Source of the DNA: an uncultured Parabacteroides sp.
Lineage (GTDB): Bacteria > Bacteroidota > Bacteroidia > Bacteroidales > Tannerellaceae
DNA: 64,000 nt
NCBI GenBank assembly: GCA_900541965.1
Contig: UQLN01000004.1
Location: forward strand, 69,534 to 133,533
Reading direction: 5' to 3'
In this document: piece by piece, positions 34,788-42,777 of the stretch
Layout of the letters: the number at the start of each line of letters is the position of its first letter
How positions within the stretch are numbered: position 1 is the first letter of the stretch
The notes under the pieces: generated by a model
Database searches by the model: none
Told to the model about the DNA's origin: nothing
Seen by the model: only the letters and a program-made list of their open reading frames with translations
Position numbers and translations under genes: made by a program

Positions 34788-37781
34788 ATGCCTATAAAAT
34801 TAATACAAGTACAAAGAAAATTGAACGTAGGAATCAACACGGTGGTTGAGTTCCTGCATAAGAAAGGGTTTTCGGTTGAGGATAATCCCAACACGAGAAT
34901 CAGTGATGAACAGTATGCTTTGCTCGTAAAAGAGTTTGGAAAAGATTTACCGGACACAAATTTTGAGCGTGAGCGTGCCGTGTCGGCACGTCCTCATCAT
35001 AAGGACTCTTCTGTGAAAGAAGAGAAGAGTTCGGAAATTAAGACCGTAATACCGGATGAATTCAAGCCTAAAATTGTAACCAAAGGCCGGATTGATCTGG
35101 ATAAGACATATAAAAAACAGGATGCTGCCGAAGAAGTGAAAGAGACTCCGGTAGTGGAAAAAACTGTCCCCGTTTCTGCTCCCGTAGAAAAGAAGGTTGC
35201 CGCCCCTGTAGCTGCTCCTGCGGCTCCCGTTGCCGCTCCGTCGAAAGAGCCGAAAGAGGCACCGAAGAAAATTGTCATCGTACCGGAAAAAACTCCGGAA
35301 AAGGTAGAAGCAATACAGCCGCCAGTGGTGAAAAAAGAAGTAAAAGTGATAAAAGTGGAAAAGGAACCTGTAGAAGTAGAAAAAACGGAACCTGCAAAAA
35401 CGCCGGTAAAAGCTGAAACCGGTAATGCGGAAGTCGGAAATCGTCCGTCTGAAACAGAAGAAGCTGCTTCGGGAGAAGGATTGTTCCGTTTGAATACTCC
35501 GAAGTTTGAGTCGAAAATCAAGGTAACCGGCAAGATTGACCTGAATGCATTGAATCAATCTACCCGTCCTAAAAAGAAGACAAAGGAAGAGCGGAAAAAA
35601 GAACGCGACGACAAGCGTGAACGTTTTTCCAATAATAAACCCGGACAACAGGGCGGCGGTTTCAACAAACCGAATAAGGACGGTATACAGAAACCGGCTA
35701 CTGCCTCCGCTACAGCAAAACCTGGCGACGCTAACGGGGAAAAGAAAAAACGTAACCGTATAAAGAAAGACCGGGTGGATGTAAACAACACTCCGGGAAC
35801 AAATACACGTCCGAGCCGTCCGCACGACGACCGCAAGCCCCGGTTGAAGAAGCCGGTAAAAGCCGAAGTCAGCGAGGAGGATGTACAGAAGCAAATTAAG
35901 GAAACGTTGGCCCGCCTGACCAACAAGGGCAATAAGAATAACAAGGGTGCCAAATACCGCCGCGACAAACGTGACGCCGTGCAGAAGCGCGAACACGAAT
36001 TGATGGAGCAGGAGGAAATGGAAAGCAAAACCCTGAAGTTGACGGAGTTCGTTACAGCAAACGACCTTGCCAACATGATGGATGTCCCTGTTACCAAAGT
36101 TATCGCTACTTGCATGAGCATCGGCATCATGGTATCAATCAACCAGCGCCTGGATGCGGAAACTATCAATATCGTGGCTGAAGAATTCGGTTTCAAGACT
36201 GAATATGTAAGTGCCGAAGTAGTCGAGGCCATCAAGGAAAATGAAGAAGACGACAATGAAGAAGACTGGGTAGCACGTCCGCCTATCGTAACAGTGATGG
36301 GACACGTCGACCACGGTAAAACTTCATTGCTGGACAATATCCGTAATGCAAACGTAATCGCCGGTGAAGCCGGAGGTATCACACAGCACATCGGTGCTTA
36401 CAATGTGAAGTTGCAGAACGGACGCCGTATAACCTTCCTGGATACTCCGGGTCACGAAGCGTTTACCGCCATGCGTGCCCGTGGTGCCAAAGTAACGGAT
36501 ATCGCAATTATTATTGTAGCTGCCGATGATAATGTCATGCCGCAGACCATCGAAGCAATCAATCACGCTTCCGCTGCCGGCGTACCTATCGTTTTTGCCA
36601 TCAATAAGATAGATAAACCGCATGCGAATCCTGAGAAAATCAAGGAAGAGCTTGCCAATATGAACTATCTGGTGGAAGACTGGGGCGGTAAATACCAGAG
36701 CCAGGAAATCTCTGCCAAGAAAGGCATGGGCGTAGAGGAACTGCTTGAAAAGGTATTGCTGGAAGCAGACCTTCTGGACCTGAAAGCAAACCCGAAGAGA
36801 CGCGCAGTAGGTTCCATCATCGAATCTTCTCTGGATAAGGGACGCGGATATGTTTCTACCATCCTGGTGGAAAACGGAACACTGGAAGTCGGCGACATCG
36901 TACTTGCCGGTACCCACCACGGACGTATCAAGGCGATGTTCAACGAACGTAACCAGCGTGTGGAAAAAGCAGGTCCTTCCGAACCGGTATTAATCCTCGG
37001 TCTGAACGGTGCTCCTCAGGCAGGTGATACGTTTAATGTATTGGAAACCGAACAGGAAGCCCGCGAAATAGCCAACCGCCGCGAACAGTTGCAGCGTGAA
37101 TTGGGTCTGCGTACCCAGAAGATGCTTACGCTGGATGATATCGGACGCCGTATCGCAGTGGGTAACTTCCAGGAACTGAACGTAATCGTGAAGGGTGACG
37201 TGGACGGTTCCGTAGAGGCTTTGTCCGACTCGTTAATCCGTCTGTCTACCGAAGAAATCCAGGTGAACGTAATCCACAAGGCTGTCGGCCAGATATCCGA
37301 ATCGGATGTTGTGTTGGCTGCCGCTTCAAACGCTATCATCATCGGTTTCCAGGTTCGTCCTGCATTGCCGGCTCGCCGCATGGCAGATAAGGAAGGCGTT
37401 GAAATCCGTCTGTACTCAATCATCTACGACGCAATCGAAGAGGTGAAAAGCGCAATGGAAGGGATGCTTTCTCCGGAAATCAAGGAAGAGATTACCGCCA
37501 ATGTGGAAGTATTGCAAGTGTTCAAGATTACCAAGGTCGGTACGATTGCCGGATGTATGGTACGTGAAGGTAAAATCAAACGTACGAACAAGGTGCGCGT
37601 AATCCGCGACGGTATCGTAGTCCACTCCGGCGAGCTGGAATCCCTGAAACGTTTCAAGGACGATGTGAAGGAAGTGGTAGCCGGGCTGGATTGTGGTTTG
37701 AACTTAGTAAACTACAATGATATCCAGGTAGGCGATATTATCGAAGCATACGAAGAAACAGAAATTAAGAAGACGTTATAA
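34788..37781 (+). CDS. infB: Translation initiation factor IF-2
   Basis: The 997-residue protein has an N-terminal IF2N-like helix, a long low-complexity segment rich in Lys, Glu, Pro and Val (about 60-410), and the GTPase core: GHVDHGKTS (G1, about 505), DTPGHEA (G3), NKIDKP (G4), then domains II-IV. IF-2 brings initiator tRNA to the 30S subunit. It begins 20 nt after nusA. The low-complexity region is longer than in E. coli, as is usual in Bacteroides. Confidence 0.96.
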   Translation: MPIKLIQVQRKLNVGINTVVEFLHKKGFSVEDNPNTRISDEQYALLVKEFGKDLPDTNFERERAVSARPHHKDSSVKEEKSSEIKTVIPDEFKPKIVTKGRIDLDKTYKKQDAAEEVKETPVVEKTVPVSAPVEKKVAAPVAAPAAPVAAPSKEPKEAPKKIVIVPEKTPEKVEAIQPPVVKKEVKVIKVEKEPVEVEKTEPAKTPVKAETGNAEVGNRPSETEEAASGEGLFRLNTPKFESKIKVTGKIDLNALNQSTRPKKKTKEERKKERDDKRERFSNNKPGQQGGGFNKPNKDGIQKPATASATAKPGDANGEKKKRNRIKKDRVDVNNTPGTNTRPSRPHDDRKPRLKKPVKAEVSEEDVQKQIKETLARLTNKGNKNNKGAKYRRDKRDAVQKREHELMEQEEMESKTLKLTEFVTANDLANMMDVPVTKVIATCMSIGIMVSINQRLDAETINIVAEEFGFKTEYVSAEVVEAIKENEEDDNEEDWVARPPIVTVMGHVDHGKTSLLDNIRNANVIAGEAGGITQHIGAYNVKLQNGRRITFLDTPGHEAFTAMRARGAKVTDIAIIIVAADDNVMPQTIEAINHASAAGVPIVFAINKIDKPHANPEKIKEELANMNYLVEDWGGKYQSQEISAKKGMGVEELLEKVLLEADLLDLKANPKRRAVGSIIESSLDKGRGYVSTILVENGTLEVGDIVLAGTHHGRIKAMFNERNQRVEKAGPSEPVLILGLNGAPQAGDTFNVLETEQEAREIANRREQLQRELGLRTQKMLTLDDIGRRIAVGNFQELNVIVKGDVDGSVEALSDSLIRLSTEEIQVNVIHKAVGQISESDVVLAAASNAIIIGFQVRPALPARRMADKEGVEIRLYSIIYDAIEEVKSAMEGMLSPEIKEEITANVEVLQVFKITKVGTIAGCMVREGKIKRTNKVRVIRDGIVVHSGELESLKRFKDDVKEVVAGLDCGLNLVNYNDIQVGDIIEAYEETEIKKTL

Positions 37782-37783
37782 AC

Positions 37784-38275
37784 ATGAACTGGTTAGACAT
37801 TATATTCGTATGTCTGGCAGGGATAGGATTTGTGAAAGGCCTGTTTGATGGAGTCATCAAACAGGTTGTTTCGCTTATAGCCCTCTTGGTTGGTATCTTT
37901 TTCTGTGCAAAAGCTGCGGCATGGCTGCGGGGATATATTGTCGCATTGGGGTGGTTTCCGGAAGAAGGGGTAACCATTCTCAGTTATGTGGCAGGTTTCC
38001 TGTTGATAGTCGGTGTCCTGCTGTTGGCAGGCGAGATAGTCAGCCGGGTAGTCGGAGCCACGCCGCTCAGTCTGTTGAACCATCTGGCAGGAGGGTTGTT
38101 CGGGGTCTGTATGATGTTGCTGTTTATCAGTCTGGCATTGAATGCCGTCGAATTGATAGACCGCGGTTCGGTACTTATACCCCGTCAGATAAAAGTAGAA
38201 TCCCGCCTCTATCACCCGATAGAGAAAATCATTCCAACCATTTATCCGAACAATTTGTTTACAGAAGAGAAATAG
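37784..38275 (+). CDS. CvpA family membrane protein
   Basis: The 163-residue protein has four hydrophobic segments (about 1-20, 25-45, 60-85, 100-122) and the CvpA opening MNWLDIIFVCLAGIGFVKGL. CvpA-family proteins affect colicin V release and envelope functions; the mechanism is not known. It begins 2 nt after infB and precedes sufB by 33 nt with no visible promoter, so it bridges the translation genes and the suf genes. Confidence 0.85.
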   Translation: MNWLDIIFVCLAGIGFVKGLFDGVIKQVVSLIALLVGIFFCAKAAAWLRGYIVALGWFPEEGVTILSYVAGFLLIVGVLLLAGEIVSRVVGATPLSLLNHLAGGLFGVCMMLLFISLALNAVELIDRGSVLIPRQIKVESRLYHPIEKIIPTIYPNNLFTEEK

Positions 38276-38308
38276 CGTCGAAAAAGAAATACACTATAAA
38301 TTAAATAT

Positions 38309-39754
38309 ATGCAGGAATCAAACGACATACTAAATGAGGTAACGACCAGCGACTACAAGTATGGCTTCGTTACCGATATTGATACGGAGGGAATCCACCG
38401 TGGTTTGGATGAAGAGACCGTCCGTATTATTTCTGCCAAGAAGAACGAGCCGGAATGGTTGCTCGAATTTCGTCTCAAGGCGTTCCGCCACTGGCTGACA
38501 TTGGAGATGCCGACCTGGCCCCATCTGAATATTCCCCCGATAGATTATCAGGATATCATTTACTATGCCGCCCCGAAGAAAAAAGAAGGGCCTAAGAGCC
38601 TCGACGAGGTAGACCCCGAATTGATGAAGACGTTCGACAAGCTGGGAATCCCCTTGCACGAGCGTGCCCAGTTGAGCGGGATGGCAGTCGATGCCGTGAT
38701 GGACAGCGTGTCCGTGAAGACCACCTTCAAGGAAACACTGGCGGAGAAGGGCATCATCTTCTGCTCTTTCAGTGAGGCGGTACAGCATCATCCTGATTTG
38801 GTGCAGCAATATCTGGGCAGCGTGGTAAGCTACCGCGATAACTTCTTTGCTGCGCTCAACTCGGCTGTATTCTCGGACGGTTCTTTCGTGTACATACCGA
38901 AGGGCGTGCGTTGCCCGATGGAATTGTCCACCTATTTCCGTATCAATGCGGCTAATACCGGACAGTTCGAACGTACCCTGATTGTGGCCGACGACGAGGC
39001 ATATGTCAGCTACCTGGAAGGATGCACCGCTCCGATGCGTGATGAAAACCAGCTTCATGCCGCCATTGTGGAAATCGTGGCCAAGGAACGTGCCGAAGTG
39101 AAATATTCCACCGTCCAGAACTGGTATCCCGGCGATAAGGACGGCAAAGGCGGTATCTACAACTTCGTAACCAAACGCGGTCTGTGCAAGGGCGAAGGCA
39201 GTAAGATTTCCTGGACACAGGTGGAAACCGGTTCCGCCATCACCTGGAAATATCCGAGCTGTATCCTTGCCGGCGATAACTCGGTGGGCGAGTTCTACTC
39301 CGTCGCCGTTACCAACAACTACCAGCAGGCGGATACGGGAACCAAGATGATTCACCTCGGAAAGAATACGCGCAGTACCATCGTATCGAAAGGTATATCC
39401 GCCGGTCACAGCCAGAACAGTTACCGCGGTCTGGTGAAGGTGTCGCCCCGTGCCGAGGGTGCCCGTAACCATAGCCAGTGCGACAGTCTGCTGTTGAGTT
39501 CCACCTGCGGGGCGCATACGTTCCCCTATGCCGATATTCAGAATGAAACGGCTGTAGTGGAGCACGAAGCAACGACCAGCAAGATTAGCGAAGAACAGTT
39601 GTTCTACTGCCAGCAGCGCGGTATCTCGGTAGAGGAAGCCGTGGGGCTGATTGTAAACGGCTATGCCCGCGAGGTGATGAACAAGCTCCCGATGGAGTTT
39701 GCCGTCGAAGCGCAGAAGCTGCTGACCATCTCCCTGGAGGGAAGCGTAGGATAA
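38309..39754 (+). CDS. sufB: Fe-S cluster assembly protein SufB
   Basis: The 481-residue protein is a full-length SufB: VPKG-like FVYIPKGVRCPMEL, the beta-helix core with EGCTAPMRDENQLHAA, NWYPGDKDGKGGIYNFVTKR, and a C-terminal RGISVEEAVGLIVNGYAREV. With SufC and SufD it forms the scaffold that builds Fe-S clusters using sulfur from SufS. It follows cvpA closely and lies before sufC, from which a 196-nt repeat-rich spacer separates it. Confidence 0.95.
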   Translation: MQESNDILNEVTTSDYKYGFVTDIDTEGIHRGLDEETVRIISAKKNEPEWLLEFRLKAFRHWLTLEMPTWPHLNIPPIDYQDIIYYAAPKKKEGPKSLDEVDPELMKTFDKLGIPLHERAQLSGMAVDAVMDSVSVKTTFKETLAEKGIIFCSFSEAVQHHPDLVQQYLGSVVSYRDNFFAALNSAVFSDGSFVYIPKGVRCPMELSTYFRINAANTGQFERTLIVADDEAYVSYLEGCTAPMRDENQLHAAIVEIVAKERAEVKYSTVQNWYPGDKDGKGGIYNFVTKRGLCKGEGSKISWTQVETGSAITWKYPSCILAGDNSVGEFYSVAVTNNYQQADTGTKMIHLGKNTRSTIVSKGISAGHSQNSYRGLVKVSPRAEGARNHSQCDSLLLSSTCGAHTFPYADIQNETAVVEHEATTSKISEEQLFYCQQRGISVEEAVGLIVNGYAREVMNKLPMEFAVEAQKLLTISLEGSVG

Positions 39755-39773
39755 GACAGTACTGGTGAAGCAG

Positions 39774-39839
39774 TGCAGCATTGTTATGCTGCATGGCGCA
39801 GCAGGAGAATGCTGGATAGTACAGCATAGCAATGCTGCA
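39774..39839. repeat. Nested palindromes in the sufB-sufC spacer
   Basis: The arms 39774-39791 and 39822-39839 pair over 18 positions with one mismatch. Each arm is itself a small palindrome (GCAGCAT with ATGCTGC; CAGCAT with ATGCTG), so two small hairpins or one long one can form. It lies inside an operon, so it may set the sufB/sufC mRNA ratio or be an inserted repeat. Confidence 0.7.
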
Positions 39840-39950
39840 CAGTCGATACAGGGCTGTTGACAGCAGGGCATCAACGCTGTATGGCTCCATACCTCCCGGG
39901 CGGAGGGAAACAGTGAATAACGAGAAGTATAACAAGCAATAACAATAGAG

Positions 39951-40703
39951 ATGTTAGAGATAAAGAACTTACATGCCAACGTAAATGGCAAAGAGATATT
40001 GAAAGGCATCGACCTTTCCGTGAAGGCGGGCGAGGTACATGCCATCATGGGACCGAACGGTTCCGGGAAAAGTACGCTGAGCAGCGTGCTGGTAGGTAAT
40101 CCGGCTTTCGAAGTGACGGAAGGTGAAGTTATTTTCAACGGCAAAAACCTGCTGGAACTCGAACCGGAAGACCGCAGCCGCGAAGGTATCTTCCTGAGTT
40201 TCCAGTATCCGGTGGAGATTCCGGGTGTCAGCATGGTGAACTTCATGCGTGCGGCCCTGAACGAACATCGCAAATACAAAGGCCTGGAGCCTGTATCGGC
40301 TACCGACTTCCTGAAACTGATGCGCGAAAAGCGGGCCATCGTCGAACTGGACAACAAGTTGGCAAGCCGCAGCGTAAACGAAGGTTTCTCCGGTGGAGAA
40401 AAGAAACGCAATGAGATTTTCCAGATGGCGATGCTCGAACCGAAACTGGCTATCCTGGATGAAACGGACAGCGGACTGGACATCGACGCCCTCCGCATCG
40501 TAGCCAACGGTGTAAACCAACTGCGCACGCCGGAGAATGCAGCCATCGTCATCACCCACTACCAGCGTCTGCTGGATTACATCAAGCCGGATGTGGTGCA
40601 CGTCCTCTACAAAGGCCGCATCGTAAAAACCGCCGGCCCGGAACTCGCCCTCGAACTCGAAGAAAAGGGCTACGACTGGATTAAGAAGGAGATGGGTGAT
40701 TAA
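39951..40703 (+). CDS. sufC: Fe-S cluster assembly ATPase SufC
   Basis: The 250-residue ABC ATPase has Walker A GPNGSGKST (about 37-45), the signature SGGEKKRNEI (about 147) and Walker B LAILDETDSGLD. SufC powers the SufBCD scaffold. In most Bacteroides sufD follows directly; here a repeat-bounded gene cassette (40717-41243) is placed between them. Confidence 0.96.
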   Translation: MLEIKNLHANVNGKEILKGIDLSVKAGEVHAIMGPNGSGKSTLSSVLVGNPAFEVTEGEVIFNGKNLLELEPEDRSREGIFLSFQYPVEIPGVSMVNFMRAALNEHRKYKGLEPVSATDFLKLMREKRAIVELDNKLASRSVNEGFSGGEKKRNEIFQMAMLEPKLAILDETDSGLDIDALRIVANGVNQLRTPENAAIVITHYQRLLDYIKPDVVHVLYKGRIVKTAGPELALELEEKGYDWIKKEMGD

Positions 40704-40716
40704 GAAATAAAGTTGT

Positions 40717-41243
40717 ATGAAGAACCAGGTGCGCGGATGATGCGGATCGGACGGATGTTAACGGATTATTAGTGTTTATGAAACTGCTTTGTAAGGAGAT
40801 AACAGATCAAGTATTGTCGGCATTTTATGCTGTGTATAATGAGCTTGGGTTTGGCTTTCTGGAGAATGTGTATCAGAATGCTCTTTACAAGGAGCTTAGT
40901 AGTATAGGGCTGAAATGTGAGCCCCTGAAAGTGATAGAAGTGTATTACAAAGGAGAAGTTGTAGGTAAATATGTGGCGGACATGGTAGTGGAAAACGAGG
41001 TCATACTGGAGCTGAAGGCATCAAGTACGCTTACGGAAGCACATGAGATGCAGTTACAGAATTATCTGAAAGCCACCCATATGGAAGTGGGACTGCTATT
41101 GAACTTTGGTGCACGCCCTGAATTCAGACGGAAAGTCTTTGCCAACAACTTGCATGACAGATATAAAGAAAGACATGATATTAAAAAAGAGTAATCCGTT
41201 AACATCCGCCCGATCCGCGTCATCCGCGAACCTGGTTCTTCAT
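40717..41243. mobile_element. GxxExxY cassette with 51-bp terminal inverted repeats
   Basis: Left arm 40717-40767 and right arm 41193-41243 are inverted copies over 51 bp with three mismatches. Both arms contain repeated CGGAT-type units. They enclose a single gene (40778-41194) and the whole sits cleanly between sufC and sufD, as if inserted. The structure is that of a small mobile cassette or domesticated derivative; target duplications are not obvious. Confidence 0.7.
40778..41194 (+). CDS. GxxExxY protein (PD-(D/E)XK nuclease-like)
   Basis: Start at the ATG at 40778 (a GTG at 40772 is in frame). The 138-residue protein has the naming motif in GFGFLENVYQNAL, and later YVADMVV and ILELKAS, which supply the Asp and Glu-x-Lys of a PD-(D/E)XK nuclease fold. 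GxxExxY proteins occur in scattered copies in many genomes, often associated with repeats; their activity is not established. This copy fills the space between two 51-bp inverted repeats in the suf operon, consistent with its being the mover or passenger of the cassette. Confidence 0.85.
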   Translation: MKLLCKEITDQVLSAFYAVYNELGFGFLENVYQNALYKELSSIGLKCEPLKVIEVYYKGEVVGKYVADMVVENEVILELKASSTLTEAHEMQLQNYLKATHMEVGLLLNFGARPEFRRKVFANNLHDRYKERHDIKKE

Positions 41244-41265
41244 TACAGATAAAAATAAATAGCAT

Positions 41266-42609
41266 ATGAAAGCAGAACAACAATATATCGATCTCTTTGC
41301 GCAGTGTGAGGACTTGATTTGCCGCCATGCTGCGGGGGTGATGAATGCTCCGAGGGCAGAGGCTTTTGCCGACTTTGAGCGGGTGGGATTCCCTTCGGTG
41401 AAGAGTGAAGATTATAAGTATACCGACGTGGCACAGTCGTTTGCGCCGGACTACGGTTTGAATATTAACCGCCTATCCATTCCGGTGAATCCTTACGATG
41501 TGTTCCGCTGTGACGTACCGAACCTCAGTACTTCGCTCTATTTTGTGGTGAACGATACGTTCTACGACAAGATGTTGCCGAAAGCCCATCTTCCCGAAGG
41601 CGTGTATGCCGGCGGGTTGAACGCTTTTGCCGAGCAGTATCCCGAGATAGCCGCCCGCTATTATGCCAAGGCAGCCTCTTCGAAACATGACGGCATTATC
41701 GCCCTGAATACGATGCTGGCACAGGACGGCTTCGTGCTCTATGTGCCGAAAGGCGTTGTGGTGGAGCGTCCGGTTCAGTTGGTCAATATTTTCCGCAGCG
41801 ATGTGGATACGATGGCAAACCGCCGCATCCTTGTCATCATGGAAGCACAGTCCAATGCCAAGCTGCTGGTTTGCGACCATAGCATAGACGATGTGAAGTT
41901 CCTTGCCACCCAGGTGGTGGAAGTGTTTGCCGGCGAAGGCGCCTACTTCGATTATTACGACCTGGAGGAAAGCAGCGATTCTACCACCCGTTTCTCTTCC
42001 GTCCATGTGAAACAGGAGGCAGGCAGTAATGTGCTGGTAAACGGTATCACCCTAAACAACGGGCTTACCCGCAACAACTATTATGTCGAGCTGAACGGCG
42101 AACAGGCGGAAGCGACCCTCTGCGGAATGTCTATCCTCGATAAGGAACAGCAGGTGGACAGCTATAGCCATATCACCCATGCCGCACCCTACTGTACCAG
42201 CAACGAACTGTTTAAGAATGTCCTCGACGACCAGGCCGTAGGTGCATTCAGCGGACGTATCCTGGTGAAGGAAGGCGCACAGAAAACGGCGGCTTACCAG
42301 ACCAACCGCAACCTCTGTGCAACCCGCGAAGCCCGCATGTACAGCAAGCCCCAGTTGGAAATCTATGCCGATGATGTGAAATGCTCGCATGGCATGACTA
42401 CGGGACAGTTGGACGAAAATGCCCTGTTCTATATGCAGAGCCGTGGTATTCCCCGCGACGAGGCACGTATGTTGCTGAGTGTTGCGTTTACTTCCGATGT
42501 AATCGACTATGTGCGGATGGATGCGTTGAAAGACCGCCTGCATAAGTTGGTGGAGAAGCGTTTCCGCGGCGAGTTGGCACGTTGTGCCGGATGCCGGATT
42601 TGTAAGTAA
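41266..42609 (+). CDS. sufD: Fe-S cluster assembly protein SufD
   Basis: The 447-residue protein matches SufD: an N-terminal helical part with SVKSEDYKYTDV, a beta-helix core, VDSYSHITHAAPYC, QTNRNLCATREARMYSKPQLEI, DDVKCSHGMTTGQLDENAL and the closing RGIPRDEARMLL. It pairs with SufB in the scaffold. The last residues are C-A-G-C-R-I-C-K, an unusual cysteine triplet. Fe-S delivery should be intact despite the cassette upstream, provided transcription crosses it. Confidence 0.95.
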   Translation: MKAEQQYIDLFAQCEDLICRHAAGVMNAPRAEAFADFERVGFPSVKSEDYKYTDVAQSFAPDYGLNINRLSIPVNPYDVFRCDVPNLSTSLYFVVNDTFYDKMLPKAHLPEGVYAGGLNAFAEQYPEIAARYYAKAASSKHDGIIALNTMLAQDGFVLYVPKGVVVERPVQLVNIFRSDVDTMANRRILVIMEAQSNAKLLVCDHSIDDVKFLATQVVEVFAGEGAYFDYYDLEESSDSTTRFSSVHVKQEAGSNVLVNGITLNNGLTRNNYYVELNGEQAEATLCGMSILDKEQQVDSYSHITHAAPYCTSNELFKNVLDDQAVGAFSGRILVKEGAQKTAAYQTNRNLCATREARMYSKPQLEIYADDVKCSHGMTTGQLDENALFYMQSRGIPRDEARMLLSVAFTSDVIDYVRMDALKDRLHKLVEKRFRGELARCAGCRICK

Positions 42610-42627
42610 GTATCTAAGCAAAAGATA

Positions 42628-42731
42628 TTACCGAACGCTGACGACGCAGAATACGCAGACAAACGCAGATAATAATTAAAATAAATTAGTCTGCGTAAAT
42701 CTGCGTATTCTGCGTCGTCAGCGTTCAGTAA
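42628..42731. repeat. 42-bp inverted repeat with short loop after sufD
   Basis: Arms 42628-42669 and 42690-42731 pair over 42 positions with four mismatches around a 20-nt AT loop. Each arm contains repeats of ACGCAGA. It lies between convergent sufD and the GH13 gene. It resembles the arm style of the GxxExxY cassette (short G/C-rich units in long inverted repeats) but has no gene inside, as an empty derivative would. Confidence 0.75.
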
Positions 42732-42777
42732 TGTGATGAAACTCGCCTGTTGTTTTCTGTCTGCGGCTTGACGTCTT

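Noticed and set aside
38330..40555. Very long leftward open frame (741 codons) opposite sufB-sufC
   Set aside because: It is the antisense of two clear Suf genes, has no domain and is Cys/His/Thr-rich in a way typical of reverse frames. It also spans the sufB-sufC spacer by chance.
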